Assembly (NCBI RefSeq): GCF_021129215.1 | Contig: NZ_JAJOLP010000001.1 | Location: 3,844,001 to 3,908,000, forward strand | Length of the DNA: 64,000 bases | Source: Agromyces sp. S2-1-8 | Lineage (GTDB): Bacteria; Actinomycetota; Actinomycetes; Actinomycetales; Microbacteriaceae | Reading direction: 5' to 3' | In this document: piece by piece, positions 42,613 through 50,743 of the stretch | How the letters are laid out: each line of letters opens with the position of its first letter | Position numbering within the stretch: the first letter of the stretch is position 1 | Program-made: the position numbers and the translations under genes | Notes under the pieces: generated by a model | What the model saw: only the letters and a program-made list of their open reading frames with translations | Told to the model about the DNA's origin: nothing | Database searches by the model: none

Positions 42613-43962
42613 TCACTCCTGCGGCCAGCTCGCCTCGATGAAGTCGAGCGTGTCTGCCGTGCTCTTGCCGCCGATCCAGTCGACCATCCCCGTCCAGAAC
42701 GTGCCCGAGCCCACCGCGGCGGGCATCACGTCGGAACCGTCGAAACGGAACGTCGTGTTCGGGTCCTGCAGCAGGGCGACCGACGCCTTCAGCAGTTCGC
42801 TGCCGGCGTTCTCGGGGTCGAGCCCGGTGTTGGCGCTGATGACGCCGCCGAGGCTGACGCGCGAGTTCGCCCACTCGGGGCTCGACAGGTACGTCTGCGT
42901 GGCCACGACCTCGTCGCTGTCGGCGAACGCGGCGACGATCTCACCGCCGCCCGTGACCGCGTTGGCCCCGGCCTCGGTGCCCGGCAGCATGAACGCCCAG
43001 ACGTCGCCGTCCTCTGCGACCGTCGTGCCCTCGGGCCAGAAGCCCTCGTAGAACGAGGCCTGGTGGTGCAGCGCGCACGCGCCGTCGAGGATCGGCAGGC
43101 CCGCGTCACCGAAGTCGGTCGTCGCGATCGAGCGCACGTCGCCGAGCCCGCCGTTGACGTTGTCGTCGGCGCGGATGTAGTCGCCGACCGAGTCGAACGC
43201 CTCGGCGATCTTCGGGTCGTTGAACGGGATGTCGTGCGCGACCCACTCGTCGTACACGTCGGCGCCCTGCTGGCGGAGCACGAAGTCCTCCACCCAGTCG
43301 GTGCCGGGCCATCCGGTTGCGACGCCCGAGGCGAAGCCGACGCACCAGGGCTTGTCGACCGCGCCCGATTCGCGGATGTCGTCGGTCAGCGTCGCCAGCT
43401 CGTCGAGCGTCGTCGGCACCTCCCAGCCGTTCTCCTCGAACATCGACGGCGAGTACCAGACCCAGCCCTTGATGTTCGCCATCAGTGGCGCACCGTAGAG
43501 CGTGTCGTCGACGGTGCCGTAGGCGGCCCAGTCTTCGGACCAGTACTCGGCGACGTTGTCGGCCACCGCCTTCGGCGCCGGCAGCAGGTCGCCCTGCTGG
43601 GCGAGACGGGCGATGAGGCCCGGCTGCGGCGTGATGCCGAGGTCGGGCGGGTTGCCGCCCTCGATGCGCACGTTCAGCTGTTCTTCGTACTGGTCGGAGC
43701 CCTCGTAGACGATGTCGATGCCGGTGCAGTTCTCGAAGTCGACCCACGACTCGTTCAGGAGGTCGGCCTCGGCGTCGAGGATCGTGCCGTAGACGTTGAC
43801 CTCGGTGCCGTCGTCGAAGGTGCCGTAGGTCTCGTACGGGCCGCAGTCGCCCGTGGCGGAGTCGTCGTTCGCGATGTCGCCCGTGCAGGCCGTGAGCGTG
43901 AGGCCGACCGCCGCGGCCACCACGACGGGGGCCATCAAACGGCGATGCCGTGTGAATCTCAT
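42613..43962 (-). CDS. Sugar ABC transporter substrate-binding lipoprotein, CUT1 type
   Basis: A 449-residue extracellular binding protein. The lipobox LTACTG (C26) ends the signal peptide. The mature part has VNVYGTILDAEADLLNESWVDFENCTGIDIVYEGSDQYEEQL and later ANIKGWVWYSPSMFEENGWEVP, both typical of cluster B sugar-binding proteins, close in look to alpha-glucoside-binding AglE. AGGAG lies 5 nt before the ATG. First gene of the operon; the promoter is covered by a GGAACCGGTTCC operator. The sugar is not certain. Confidence 0.92.
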   Translation of the reverse strand: MRFTRHRRLMAPVVVAAAVGLTLTACTGDIANDDSATGDCGPYETYGTFDDGTEVNVYGTILDAEADLLNESWVDFENCTGIDIVYEGSDQYEEQLNVRIEGGNPPDLGITPQPGLIARLAQQGDLLPAPKAVADNVAEYWSEDWAAYGTVDDTLYGAPLMANIKGWVWYSPSMFEENGWEVPTTLDELATLTDDIRESGAVDKPWCVGFASGVATGWPGTDWVEDFVLRQQGADVYDEWVAHDIPFNDPKIAEAFDSVGDYIRADDNVNGGLGDVRSIATTDFGDAGLPILDGACALHHQASFYEGFWPEGTTVAEDGDVWAFMLPGTEAGANAVTGGGEIVAAFADSDEVVATQTYLSSPEWANSRVSLGGVISANTGLDPENAGSELLKASVALLQDPNTTFRFDGSDVMPAAVGSGTFWTGMVDWIGGKSTADTLDFIEASWPQE

Positions 43963-43998
43963 GTCTTCTCCTCGTTGAGTGTGGTGCAGGGCGGAGCC

Positions 43999-44047
43999 GG
44001 AACCGGTTCCAGATTCCACGCTATGGCAGGGCGAGCGGCTCCCACAA
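43999..44047 (-). promoter_or_regulatory. CUT1 operon promoter with GGAACCGGTTCC operator
   Basis: The minus strand has TTGTGG (44047-44042) and TAGCGT (44023-44018) with an 18-bp spacer. The perfect 12-bp palindrome GGAACCGGTTCC (43999-44010) lies just downstream, at the start of the transcript. A half-site GGTTCC at 44163-44168 is nearer the divergent lacI gene. This is the usual layout for LacI-family repression plus autoregulation. Confidence 0.65.
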
Positions 44048-44127
44048 GGGGGCGGCCGGTCACGATCCGGCACCGATCGCACGGCCTGCGAACATTGCGA
44101 GAGAGCGCTCCCCTGCGCATCGGGACG

Positions 44128-44157
44128 GATGCCTCGGGGCGGGCGCCGAGGCATCCG
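44128..44157. repeat. GGATGCCTCGG hairpin in the divergent CUT1/lacI region
   Basis: Arms of 11 bp (GGATGCCTCGG and complement) surround an 8-nt loop. It does not follow any gene end, so it cannot be a simple terminator. It may insulate the two divergent promoters or be a REP-like element. Confidence 0.5.
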
Positions 44158-44228
44158 CAATCGGTTCCAATCACGGGTCGGCCCGCAGTATGCTCGGCAC
44201 CGGGACTGCCCGACGGAGGGGGTTGCTG

Positions 44229-45290
44229 ATGGCGGCGATCGGCGATGTCGCCCGCCTGGCCGGAGTGTCGAAGGCGACCGCGTCGCGAGCACTCTCGGGC
44301 CGCGGTCACGTCGCGGTCGACACGCGCCGGCGGGTCGAGGCGGCTGCAGCCGAGATCGGCTACATCGCCTCGCCCGATGCGGCGAGCCTCGTCACCGGCC
44401 GCACGAAGAACGTCGGCGTCGTCATCCCGTTCGTCAACCGCTGGTTCTTCGGCGAGGTGCTCGAGGGCATCGAGCGGGCGCTCCTGGCCGCCGGCTACGA
44501 CCTCACGCTCTACAACGTCGGCGACACGGGGCCGGTGCGCGACCGCGTGTTCGAGTTCTTCCTCGCGCGCAAGCGCGTCGACGCGGTCATCGCCGTCGGC
44601 GTCGACCTCACGAGTCGCGAGGCGGAAGGGCTCGAGCAGCGGGGCAAGCCGCTCGTGCGCCTCGGCGGCGGCGAGCCGGGCGGCGCCAGGCTCTCGATCG
44701 ACGACCGGGCGGTCGGCGCGCTCGCGACCGAGCACCTGCTGCACCTCGGCCACACCCGCGTCGCGCATCTCGCCGGCGCGGGCGCGGCCGCAGCGCCGTG
44801 GAGCGTGCACGGCCAGCGTCGGCTGGGCTATCTCGACGCCATCGCGGCGGCCGGGCTCGGCGATGCGGTCGCCGGGAGCGCCGCGGCGGGCGCCGCGTCG
44901 GGCGCCGCGGCGACGCTCCTCGAAGGCGAGATGACCATGCCGGGGGGTTACACGGCCGCGCTGCAGCTGCTCGGCAGGCCCGGGCCGCGCGCGACGGCGG
45001 TGTTCGCCGCCTCCGACGAGATGGCGTTCGGGGTGATCCGCGCCGCCGAGCGGCTCGGCCTCTCGGTGCCGCGCGACCTCTCGGTGATCGGCGTCGACGG
45101 CCACGAGTACGGCGAGATGTTCGGTCTCACGACGATCTCGCAGTCGCCGGGCGACCAGGGCCGGCTGGCCGTCGACGTCGTGCTGCGGCTGCTCGGCGAG
45201 GGCGAGCACGCCGACCCGCTGCCCGATTCGGGTGCCCCGCTGCCGACGCGCCTCGTCGTGCGCGCGAGCACGACCGCCCCGGAGCGCTGA
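44229..45290 (+). CDS. LacI family regulator of the CUT1 operon
   Basis: A 353-residue repressor. The HTH is AIGDVARLAGVSKATASRALSG and the effector core has VGVVIPFVNRWFFGEVLEGIERAL, FAASDEMAFGVIRAAERLG and SVIGVDGHEYGEMFGLTTI. The ATG at 44229 follows GGAGGGGG; upstream in-frame starts lack a site. It is divergent from the CUT1 transporter genes and shares a control region with GGTTCC half-sites, so local repression released by the transported sugar is the likely mode. Confidence 0.93.
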   Translation: MAAIGDVARLAGVSKATASRALSGRGHVAVDTRRRVEAAAAEIGYIASPDAASLVTGRTKNVGVVIPFVNRWFFGEVLEGIERALLAAGYDLTLYNVGDTGPVRDRVFEFFLARKRVDAVIAVGVDLTSREAEGLEQRGKPLVRLGGGEPGGARLSIDDRAVGALATEHLLHLGHTRVAHLAGAGAAAAPWSVHGQRRLGYLDAIAAAGLGDAVAGSAAAGAASGAAATLLEGEMTMPGGYTAALQLLGRPGPRATAVFAASDEMAFGVIRAAERLGLSVPRDLSVIGVDGHEYGEMFGLTTISQSPGDQGRLAVDVVLRLLGEGEHADPLPDSGAPLPTRLVVRASTTAPER

Positions 45291-45343
45291 CACCGGCCGG
45301 CTCTCCGCGCCTCGTCACGGACGGGATCGGGTCGTGGCGCGGT

Positions 45344-46600
45344 TCACGCCGCGTCGCCGACCGAGATCGCCTCGGCCTCGACGAGGGATGACTCGGGTTC
45401 GGACTCGACCCGGTCGACCCGGCGCAGCGCGCGGTGCCCGGCGACGACGATCACGAGCGCGACGCCGACCGAGATCGCCGCCGCGTAGTACGGCGCGTCG
45501 GGCGAGATGAGGTGGGCGAGCTCGGCCGCCGCGGGCGGGGCGACCGCACCGCCCAGGAACCGCACCGCCGAGTAGGCGCTCGACGCGACCGAGCGCTGCA
45601 GGTCGGTCGCCTCCATGACGCACTCGGTGAGCACGGTGTTGAGCACGCCGAGCACGAGACCGCCGATGACGATGCAGACGACGAGCGCCGCGGGGTCGGA
45701 GATGAACAGGCCCGCCGCGACGAGGTCGAGCGAGAGCAGCGGCAACCCGATCCAGAGCACGCGGGTGCGCGGCATCCTCGCCGTGAGCAGGGGCGCCACG
45801 AAGACCGAGGTGATCGCGAGCGCGAGGCCCCAGCCGAAGAACGTGAAGCCGAGGCCGAGCGCGTCGAAGCCGAGCGGGAACGGCGAGTACGCGAGCAGCA
45901 CGAAGAAGCCGATGTTGTAGAACAGCGCGGCGGCGGCGAGCACCGCCAGTGCGGGCTGGCGCAGCGCCCGGATGGGCGCCGACAGCCTGGTGGGCTCAGG
46001 CCCGGCGGTGGCACCCGCGTCGTCCTTCAGGAACGCGACGATCGCGATGAAGCCGACCGCCATCAGCGCGGCGGTGCCGAAGAACGGGCCCCGCCAGCTG
46101 ACGTGCCCGAGCAGTCCGCCGAGCAGCGGGCCGATCGCGATGCCGAGACCGAGCGCCGCCTCGTAGAGGATGATCGCCGAGCCGGTGCCGCCCGCTGCGG
46201 CGCCGACGATCGTCGCGAGCGCCGTCGAGATGAACAGTGCGTTGCCGAGTCCCCACCCGGCGCGGAACCCGATGACCTCCTCGACGTTCTGCGAGAGGCC
46301 GGCCGCCGCGGCGAACACGATGATGAGGCCGAGCCCGATGAGCAGCGTCTTCTTCGCGCCGATGCGGCTCGACAGCCAGCTCGTGCCGAGCATCGCGAGC
46401 CCCGTGATGAGCAGGTAGCTCGTGAAGAGCATCTCGGTCTCGGTCGGGGTCGCCTTGAGGCTCTCGGCGATCGCGGGCAGGATCGGGTCGACGAGGCCGA
46501 TGCCCATGAACGCGATCACGCACGCGAACGCGACGGCCCAGACGGCCTTCGGCTGCTTCAGGATCGATGCGGATGTCTCGTGGCTGGCGTGGCTGGTCAC
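45344..46600 (-). CDS. MFS transporter next to MarR
   Basis: A 418-residue DHA1-type drug-proton antiporter candidate with 12 helices. It has FACVIAFMGIGLVDPILPAIAESL in helix 1, the motif-A loop SWLSSRIGAKKTLLIG and GYEAALGLGIAIGPLLGG-like motif C (LYEAALGLGIAIGPLLGG). The GTG start at 46600 overlaps the MarR stop by 4 bp (GTGA), so it is translated with its likely regulator. Export of a toxic compound is inferred from family and context. Confidence 0.9.
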   Translation of the reverse strand: MTSHASHETSASILKQPKAVWAVAFACVIAFMGIGLVDPILPAIAESLKATPTETEMLFTSYLLITGLAMLGTSWLSSRIGAKKTLLIGLGLIIVFAAAAGLSQNVEEVIGFRAGWGLGNALFISTALATIVGAAAGGTGSAIILYEAALGLGIAIGPLLGGLLGHVSWRGPFFGTAALMAVGFIAIVAFLKDDAGATAGPEPTRLSAPIRALRQPALAVLAAAALFYNIGFFVLLAYSPFPLGFDALGLGFTFFGWGLALAITSVFVAPLLTARMPRTRVLWIGLPLLSLDLVAAGLFISDPAALVVCIVIGGLVLGVLNTVLTECVMEATDLQRSVASSAYSAVRFLGGAVAPPAAAELAHLISPDAPYYAAAISVGVALVIVVAGHRALRRVDRVESEPESSLVEAEAISVGDAA

Positions 46601-47070
46601 GCGGTCGCTGCTCCATTCCGCGCGGTGTCGTCCGCGCGCTCGATGCGGGTACGGATGACGGCGACCGCTCGGGCGAGCGTCTCGCGCTCGTCGATCGAGA
46701 GGTCGTCGAAGTAGGGGGCCATCGCGCCGACGAGCTCGTCGCGCCACGCGTCGAGCGCCTCGAGGCCCGACGGGTCGGCCGAGATGAGCCACGCGCGAGC
46801 GTCGTTCGCGTCGGCGATACGGCGGATCCACCCCCGGTCGTCGAGGGTGTGCACGAGCTTCGTCATGGTCGGCTGGCTGACCCGACTGACGCGGGCGAGT
46901 TCGCCGAGGCGCATGGGGCCGAGGTCGCGCAGCACCGCGATCGTGCGCCAGACGGCGGGTGACTCGGCGGACGCCGTCGACGCGGCGGCGAGGCGGGTGA
47001 GGCGGTGGTTCACCGAGACGAGATCGCCGATGAGCGCGGTCAGGCTCGACGTGTCGGTGGAAGAATGCAT
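46597..47070 (-). CDS. MarR family transcriptional regulator
   Basis: A 157-residue winged-helix repressor. The recognition region reads LGELARVSRVSQPTMTKLVHTLDDRGWIRRIADANDARAWLI. The ATG at 47070 has no ribosome site; TATAGT lies a few bases upstream, so the message is probably leaderless. A TAGCC/GGCTA inverted repeat covers start and -10, suggesting autorepression of this marR-MFS operon with release by a ligand. Confidence 0.92.
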   Translation of the reverse strand: MHSSTDTSSLTALIGDLVSVNHRLTRLAAASTASAESPAVWRTIAVLRDLGPMRLGELARVSRVSQPTMTKLVHTLDDRGWIRRIADANDARAWLISADPSGLEALDAWRDELVGAMAPYFDDLSIDERETLARAVAVIRTRIERADDTARNGAATA

Positions 47071-47093
47071 AGCCCAACTATATAGCTAGGCTA
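47070..47093 (-). promoter_or_regulatory. MarR operator over promoter and start codon
   Basis: TAGCC (47070-47074) and GGCTA (47089-47093) form an inverted repeat around the AT-rich centre CAACTATATAGCTA. The -10 TATAGT on the minus strand is inside it. The 24-bp size suits a MarR dimer. Confidence 0.5.
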
Positions 47094-47137
47094 AGCAATT
47101 GTCGAATGCGTTGCTCCCCGATTGGGCCCGAGAACGA

Positions 47138-47176
47138 CGGATGCCCCGTGGTCGATGATCGACCACGGGGCATCCG
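47138..47176. terminator. Terminator of the rplJL operon
   Basis: A long perfect stem, CGGATGCCCCGTGGTCGAT with its complement, follows the rplL stop (47231, read leftward) by about 55 bp. It also lies upstream of the marR promoter and separates the two units. Confidence 0.75.
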
Positions 47177-47230
47177 TGTGTTCAGGTGACGCGGTCACCT
47201 CAAGCAGCGCGCCCGAAGCGGGCGCCCTGA

Positions 47231-47614
47231 TTACTTGAGGGTGACGGTTGCGCCGGCTTCCTCGAGGGCAGCCTTCGCCTTCTCGGCGGTCTCCTTGTTC
47301 GCGCCCTCGAGCACGGCCTTGGGAGCACCGTCGACGACGGCCTTGGCCTCGCCGAGACCGAGCGAGGTGAGCTCGCGGACGGTCTTGATGACCTGGATCT
47401 TCTTGTCGCCGGCAGCCTCGAGGATGACGTCGAACGAGTCCTTCTCCTCCTCGGCCTCAGCGGCACCGGCGCCACCGGCAGCGCCGGCGACGGCGACCGG
47501 GGCGGCCGCGGTGACTTCGAACTTCTCCTCGAACGCCTTCACGAACTCGCTGAGCTCGACAAGCGTGAGACCAGCGAACTGCTCGAGCAGCTCTTCGGTG
47601 GTGAGCTTCGCCAT
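47231..47614 (-). CDS. rplL: Ribosomal protein bL12 (L7/L12)
   Basis: A 127-residue stalk protein that recruits translational GTPases. The N-terminal dimerisation domain is [32 protein letters not shown]. An Ala/Gly hinge follows, then the C-terminal domain with [28 protein letters not shown] and ending VTLK. The gene is 48 bp after rplJ and AGGAG is close to the ATG. The usual ratio of four or six copies per ribosome requires strong translation. Confidence 0.98.
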   Translation of the reverse strand: MAKLTTEELLEQFAGLTLVELSEFVKAFEEKFEVTAAAPVAVAGAAGGAGAAEAEEEKDSFDVILEAAGDKKIQVIKTVRELTSLGLGEAKAVVDGAPKAVLEGANKETAEKAKAALEEAGATVTLK

Positions 47615-47662
47615 GATGTTTCTCCTAATGGGTGGGGTTTGTAGAACGAGATCGTCGGGCGC

Positions 47663-48151
47663 TTACGCGGCCTCGGCGGTCTCCAGCTTTTCGCGAAGCG
47701 CGTCGATGGTGGCGGCAGCCTTGCCCATCGTCGCCTTCATCATTCCCGCAGCCTTCGCAAGCAGAACCTCACGGCTCTCGAGCGAGGCGTACTTGTTGAC
47801 CTCGTCGGCGCTGAGGGTCTTGCCCTCGAAGACGCCGCTCTTGATCACGAGATGCGGGTTCGCCTTGGCGAAGTCACGCACGGCCTTGGCGGTGGCGACG
47901 AAGTCGCCGTGCACGAAGGCGACGGCGGACGGACCGTTGAGGTCGTCGTCCAGCGTCGTGATCCCCGCGTTGTTGGCGGCGATCTTGGTCAGCGTGTTCT
48001 TCACCACGGCGTAGTTCGCGTCCTGACGGATGCTGTTGCGCAGCTCCTTGAGCTGTGCAACCGTCAGGCCGCGGTATTCGGTCAGCAGAACGGCAGTCGA
48101 GCTCTCGAACAGGTTCGTGAGTTCGGCAACCGAGGCTTCCTTGTTCGCCAT
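47663..48151 (-). CDS. rplJ: Ribosomal protein uL10
   Basis: A 162-residue stalk base protein that binds 23S rRNA and the bL12 dimers. It has [44 protein letters not shown] and a C-terminal helix for bL12 binding ([16 protein letters not shown]). The ATG at 48151 follows GGAGTGGCC. uL10 with bL12 usually represses its own mRNA through the leader. rplK and rplA are not next to it, as the upstream gene is a peptidase. Confidence 0.97.
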   Translation of the reverse strand: MANKEASVAELTNLFESSTAVLLTEYRGLTVAQLKELRNSIRQDANYAVVKNTLTKIAANNAGITTLDDDLNGPSAVAFVHGDFVATAKAVRDFAKANPHLVIKSGVFEGKTLSADEVNKYASLESREVLLAKAAGMMKATMGKAAATIDALREKLETAEAA

Positions 48152-48218
48152 GGCCACTCCTTGTGTACTCAACGCGCATCGCGGAGGCGATGCACGGCCT
48201 GGGAGCGCTGGAAGCATG

Positions 48219-48376
48219 GGGAGAAAGAAAAGAGCTCCGGCGCAGTTGCGCGGAGCTCGGCCGATCACTCGGAAGTCTTCGTCACACCTGCGCGGGCCCT
48301 TGCTTTCGCAAGACTTCGGTCGCATGCGCCCGCTTTCACGAGCGCGCACGACAACCAGCGGTCTTCGGCTCCGTCA
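48219..48376 (-). ncRNA. L10 leader with attenuator hairpin
   Basis: The rplJ transcript would start near 48370 and carry about 220 nt of leader. Within it a stem-loop GAGCTCCG-CGCAACTGCGC-CGGAGCTC (48258-48232) is followed on the minus strand by TTTTCTTTCTC (48231-48221). This is a classical intrinsic terminator lying before the gene, so it looks like the attenuator of an L10 leader. The L10-binding kink-turn was not resolved by eye. Confidence 0.6.
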
Positions 48377-48405
48377 AGATTAGCGGATGCCTCGGCCCTC
48401 GCCAA
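48377..48405 (-). promoter_or_regulatory. rplJL promoter
   Basis: TTGGCG (48405-48400) and TAATCT (48382-48377) on the minus strand are separated by exactly 17 bp. The word GGATGCCTCGG lies inside the spacer. The 48152-48516 interval otherwise holds only the leader and the peptidase terminator. Confidence 0.65.
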
Positions 48406-48434
48406 ATCGGCGGGGCGCACCGGCGCACGCGGAA

Positions 48435-48468
48435 GGGGCACCCGGGGCCCTTCGGCCCCGGGTGCCCC
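48435..48468. terminator. Terminator after the M64 peptidase gene
   Basis: A 15-bp perfect stem (GGGGCACCCGGGGCC and complement) with a 4-nt loop, about 50 bp after the peptidase stop in the leftward direction. It has no T-tract. Confidence 0.75.
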
Positions 48469-48516
48469 TGCGCGATCAGCCGGACGAGGATGCGCCGATG
48501 CGGCGCGTCAGCCCGT

Positions 48517-50448
48517 TCAGGGGCGCACCTCGACGGTGAACGCCTCGACCGGACCGATGTTGCCCGCGGCATCCGTCGACCGGTACTCGACGCGGTGCTC
48601 GCCGTAACCCGGCTCGCGCGCCTGGAACGGCGAGAGCGACATGCCGCCCGTGCCGAGGTTGCCGTAGATGAGGTCGTCGACGTTCGTGCCGGTCGGCGTG
48701 AACAGGAACGGCGCATCCGCGTCGGTCGGCCAGCCGTAGTAGTTGTGCCACCCGTCTCCGTCGAGGCGGAACTCGGTCACGAGCGCGCCGGCCTGGTCGT
48801 CGCTCGCCGTCAGCTTCATCGTGAACGACTCGTCGACGACGTAGTGCGGCTCGCCGTTCGCGCCGGTCGAGGTCTCGACCGGGGTTCCGACGACCGCCTC
48901 GACGGTCGGACCGGTCGCGTCGACCGTCCAGGCGCGGGTCTCGGTCGCCGCGGCGGCCCGCTTCGAGTCGCCGACGGACGCGGTGACCGTGTGCGTACCG
49001 GCGGAGAGGTCGAGGTCTGCGAGCTCGAGGGTGCGCGCGTTGTGCGGATTCGGCTGACGCTCGCCGTCGACCGTCCAGATCACGTCGAACACCCGGTCGG
49101 GGCGATGCGTGGTCTCGACGTAGAGCACGTCGTCGGAGCCGACGGGGCGCTCGGTCTGGGTCGACTCGGTGAACGCCGGCTCGACGTCGGTCGCCGTTGC
49201 GCGGCCGGTGCCCACGGTCCACGAACGCGTCTGGGTCATCGACGCCGAGTCGCGCAGCGCGGGGTCGCGCACGAACGGCGTGTTGTCGACGACGGTGACG
49301 GTCACCGTGTCGCCGGGCTTCGCCCTGGTCTTCGCGAGCTCGAGCTGCGTCGTGTTGTGCGGGTTCGGCACCGCCTTGCCGTTGATCGCCCAGGCGACGT
49401 CCAGCTCGTGGTAGACGGGGTGGGCGACATCGATCGAGATCACTTCGTCGGCCGCGACCGGCGTCGCCTCGTCGGGCGCGTCCGCGATGAGCGGGATCTT
49501 CGACGAGATGCGCTCGGTCATGATCTCGCGGGAGACCTGGTCCATCTGGTATCCGAGGGTCTTCATCATCGAGTGGCGGCTCGGACGGAAGATGCCGGTC
49601 GAGTAGTACTGGCCGCCCTCGTAGGCGCCGATGATGCCGCCGGCCTCGCTCGGCTCGCCGAGCCACCGCCACCACTTGGCCTGCTGCGCGGCCATCTCCT
49701 CGACGGTCATGATCGTGTGGTGCTTCGAGCGGGGCTCGCCGCCAGTGTAGTCGCCGGTCGTGATGCCGCGCGTGTAGTAGTCGTACTCGTCGGCGAGGCC
49801 GCCGAGCGAGTGCCCGATCTCGTGCGGCGAGATGAGGGCCGAGAGCGAGTTGCCGCCGCTCGCCGTCGCATAGCTGCCGCCCGCGCCGCCGTAGGTGTCG
49901 CTGTTCGCGAGGGCGAGCACCTGGTCGACCTTGGGCGCGGCCTTCGCGTACTCGCGGGCCTTCGCGCCGTCCATCGTGATCAGCCGCTGCACGCTGTTCG
50001 GGTTGCAGCCGCCCCAGAACGACATCTTGAGCGGAGTGTTCCGTCGGGGCGAGCCGAGCGACGAGTCGCAGCTGATGCCGGACTCGCCCGAGATGATCTC
50101 GACCGCGTAGACGTTGAAGTAGTTGCGGTAGCTCTTGTACGGTTCGATGCTCCACATCGTCTCGAGGTGCTTCTCGACCTGCTCGCGGAAGAGCGGCTGC
50201 TCGTCGGCGGTGTAGCCGTCGCCGAGGATCACGAGCGAGAACCGCTCGGAGGGGTCGCCCGTCACCTGGATCGGGACGAGCGTCGAGCTGCCGACGGCGG
50301 GCTCGTCGGCGTTCGCGGACTGGGCCGTGGCGACGGTCAGGCCGGTGGCGAGCACTGCGGCGAGCGCGAGGGCGCCGGCGCGACGACGCGCCGGGCGCGA
50401 CGTGACGGCTCGCGGCACGGCCGGCGGGGCGAGCGGTTGGGCGTTCAT
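48517..50448 (-). CDS. Secreted M64 family metallopeptidase
   Basis: A 643-residue exported zinc peptidase (IgA-peptidase M64 fold). The signal peptide ends near residue 47 (AQSANA). The catalytic region has FSLVILGDGYTADEQ and the zinc motif HEIGHSLGGLADEY (H209, E210, H213), then RHSMMKTLG. Two copies of a beta-sandwich repeat of about 105 residues follow, each with (V/A)W.(V/I)(D/N)G and NPHN, and a last OmpL47-like/Ig-like domain. AAGGGAA precedes the ATG. Despite the family name, the substrate in a soil-type actinobacterium is unknown. Confidence 0.92.
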   Translation of the reverse strand: MNAQPLAPPAVPRAVTSRPARRRAGALALAAVLATGLTVATAQSANADEPAVGSSTLVPIQVTGDPSERFSLVILGDGYTADEQPLFREQVEKHLETMWSIEPYKSYRNYFNVYAVEIISGESGISCDSSLGSPRRNTPLKMSFWGGCNPNSVQRLITMDGAKAREYAKAAPKVDQVLALANSDTYGGAGGSYATASGGNSLSALISPHEIGHSLGGLADEYDYYTRGITTGDYTGGEPRSKHHTIMTVEEMAAQQAKWWRWLGEPSEAGGIIGAYEGGQYYSTGIFRPSRHSMMKTLGYQMDQVSREIMTERISSKIPLIADAPDEATPVAADEVISIDVAHPVYHELDVAWAINGKAVPNPHNTTQLELAKTRAKPGDTVTVTVVDNTPFVRDPALRDSASMTQTRSWTVGTGRATATDVEPAFTESTQTERPVGSDDVLYVETTHRPDRVFDVIWTVDGERQPNPHNARTLELADLDLSAGTHTVTASVGDSKRAAAATETRAWTVDATGPTVEAVVGTPVETSTGANGEPHYVVDESFTMKLTASDDQAGALVTEFRLDGDGWHNYYGWPTDADAPFLFTPTGTNVDDLIYGNLGTGGMSLSPFQAREPGYGEHRVEYRSTDAAGNIGPVEAFTVEVRP

Positions 50449-50743
50449 GCGATGGTTCCCTTCATCTGGATGTCCCGCGGCGCGACGTTGCGTCGCGGTC
50501 GGAAGATCGGCGCATGGGTGGCGCGACGAACCGCTCCCCCGCCGCGGTGACGGCGGGTGGTGCTCTCCTCGTCGGGCGACGCGGCCGGCCTTCAGCCCGT
50601 GCTGGATCCGCCGCGTGCCCGTTCTTGCCCGTGTCAGGTGACTCACAGCCTAGGAACCCCTCGGCGCCCGGTCATCGATCAACTGTCGAGCAACCACGAG
50701 CTCCGGTGCGACGATCGTCGTACGAGACCGGAGACGGATCCCG

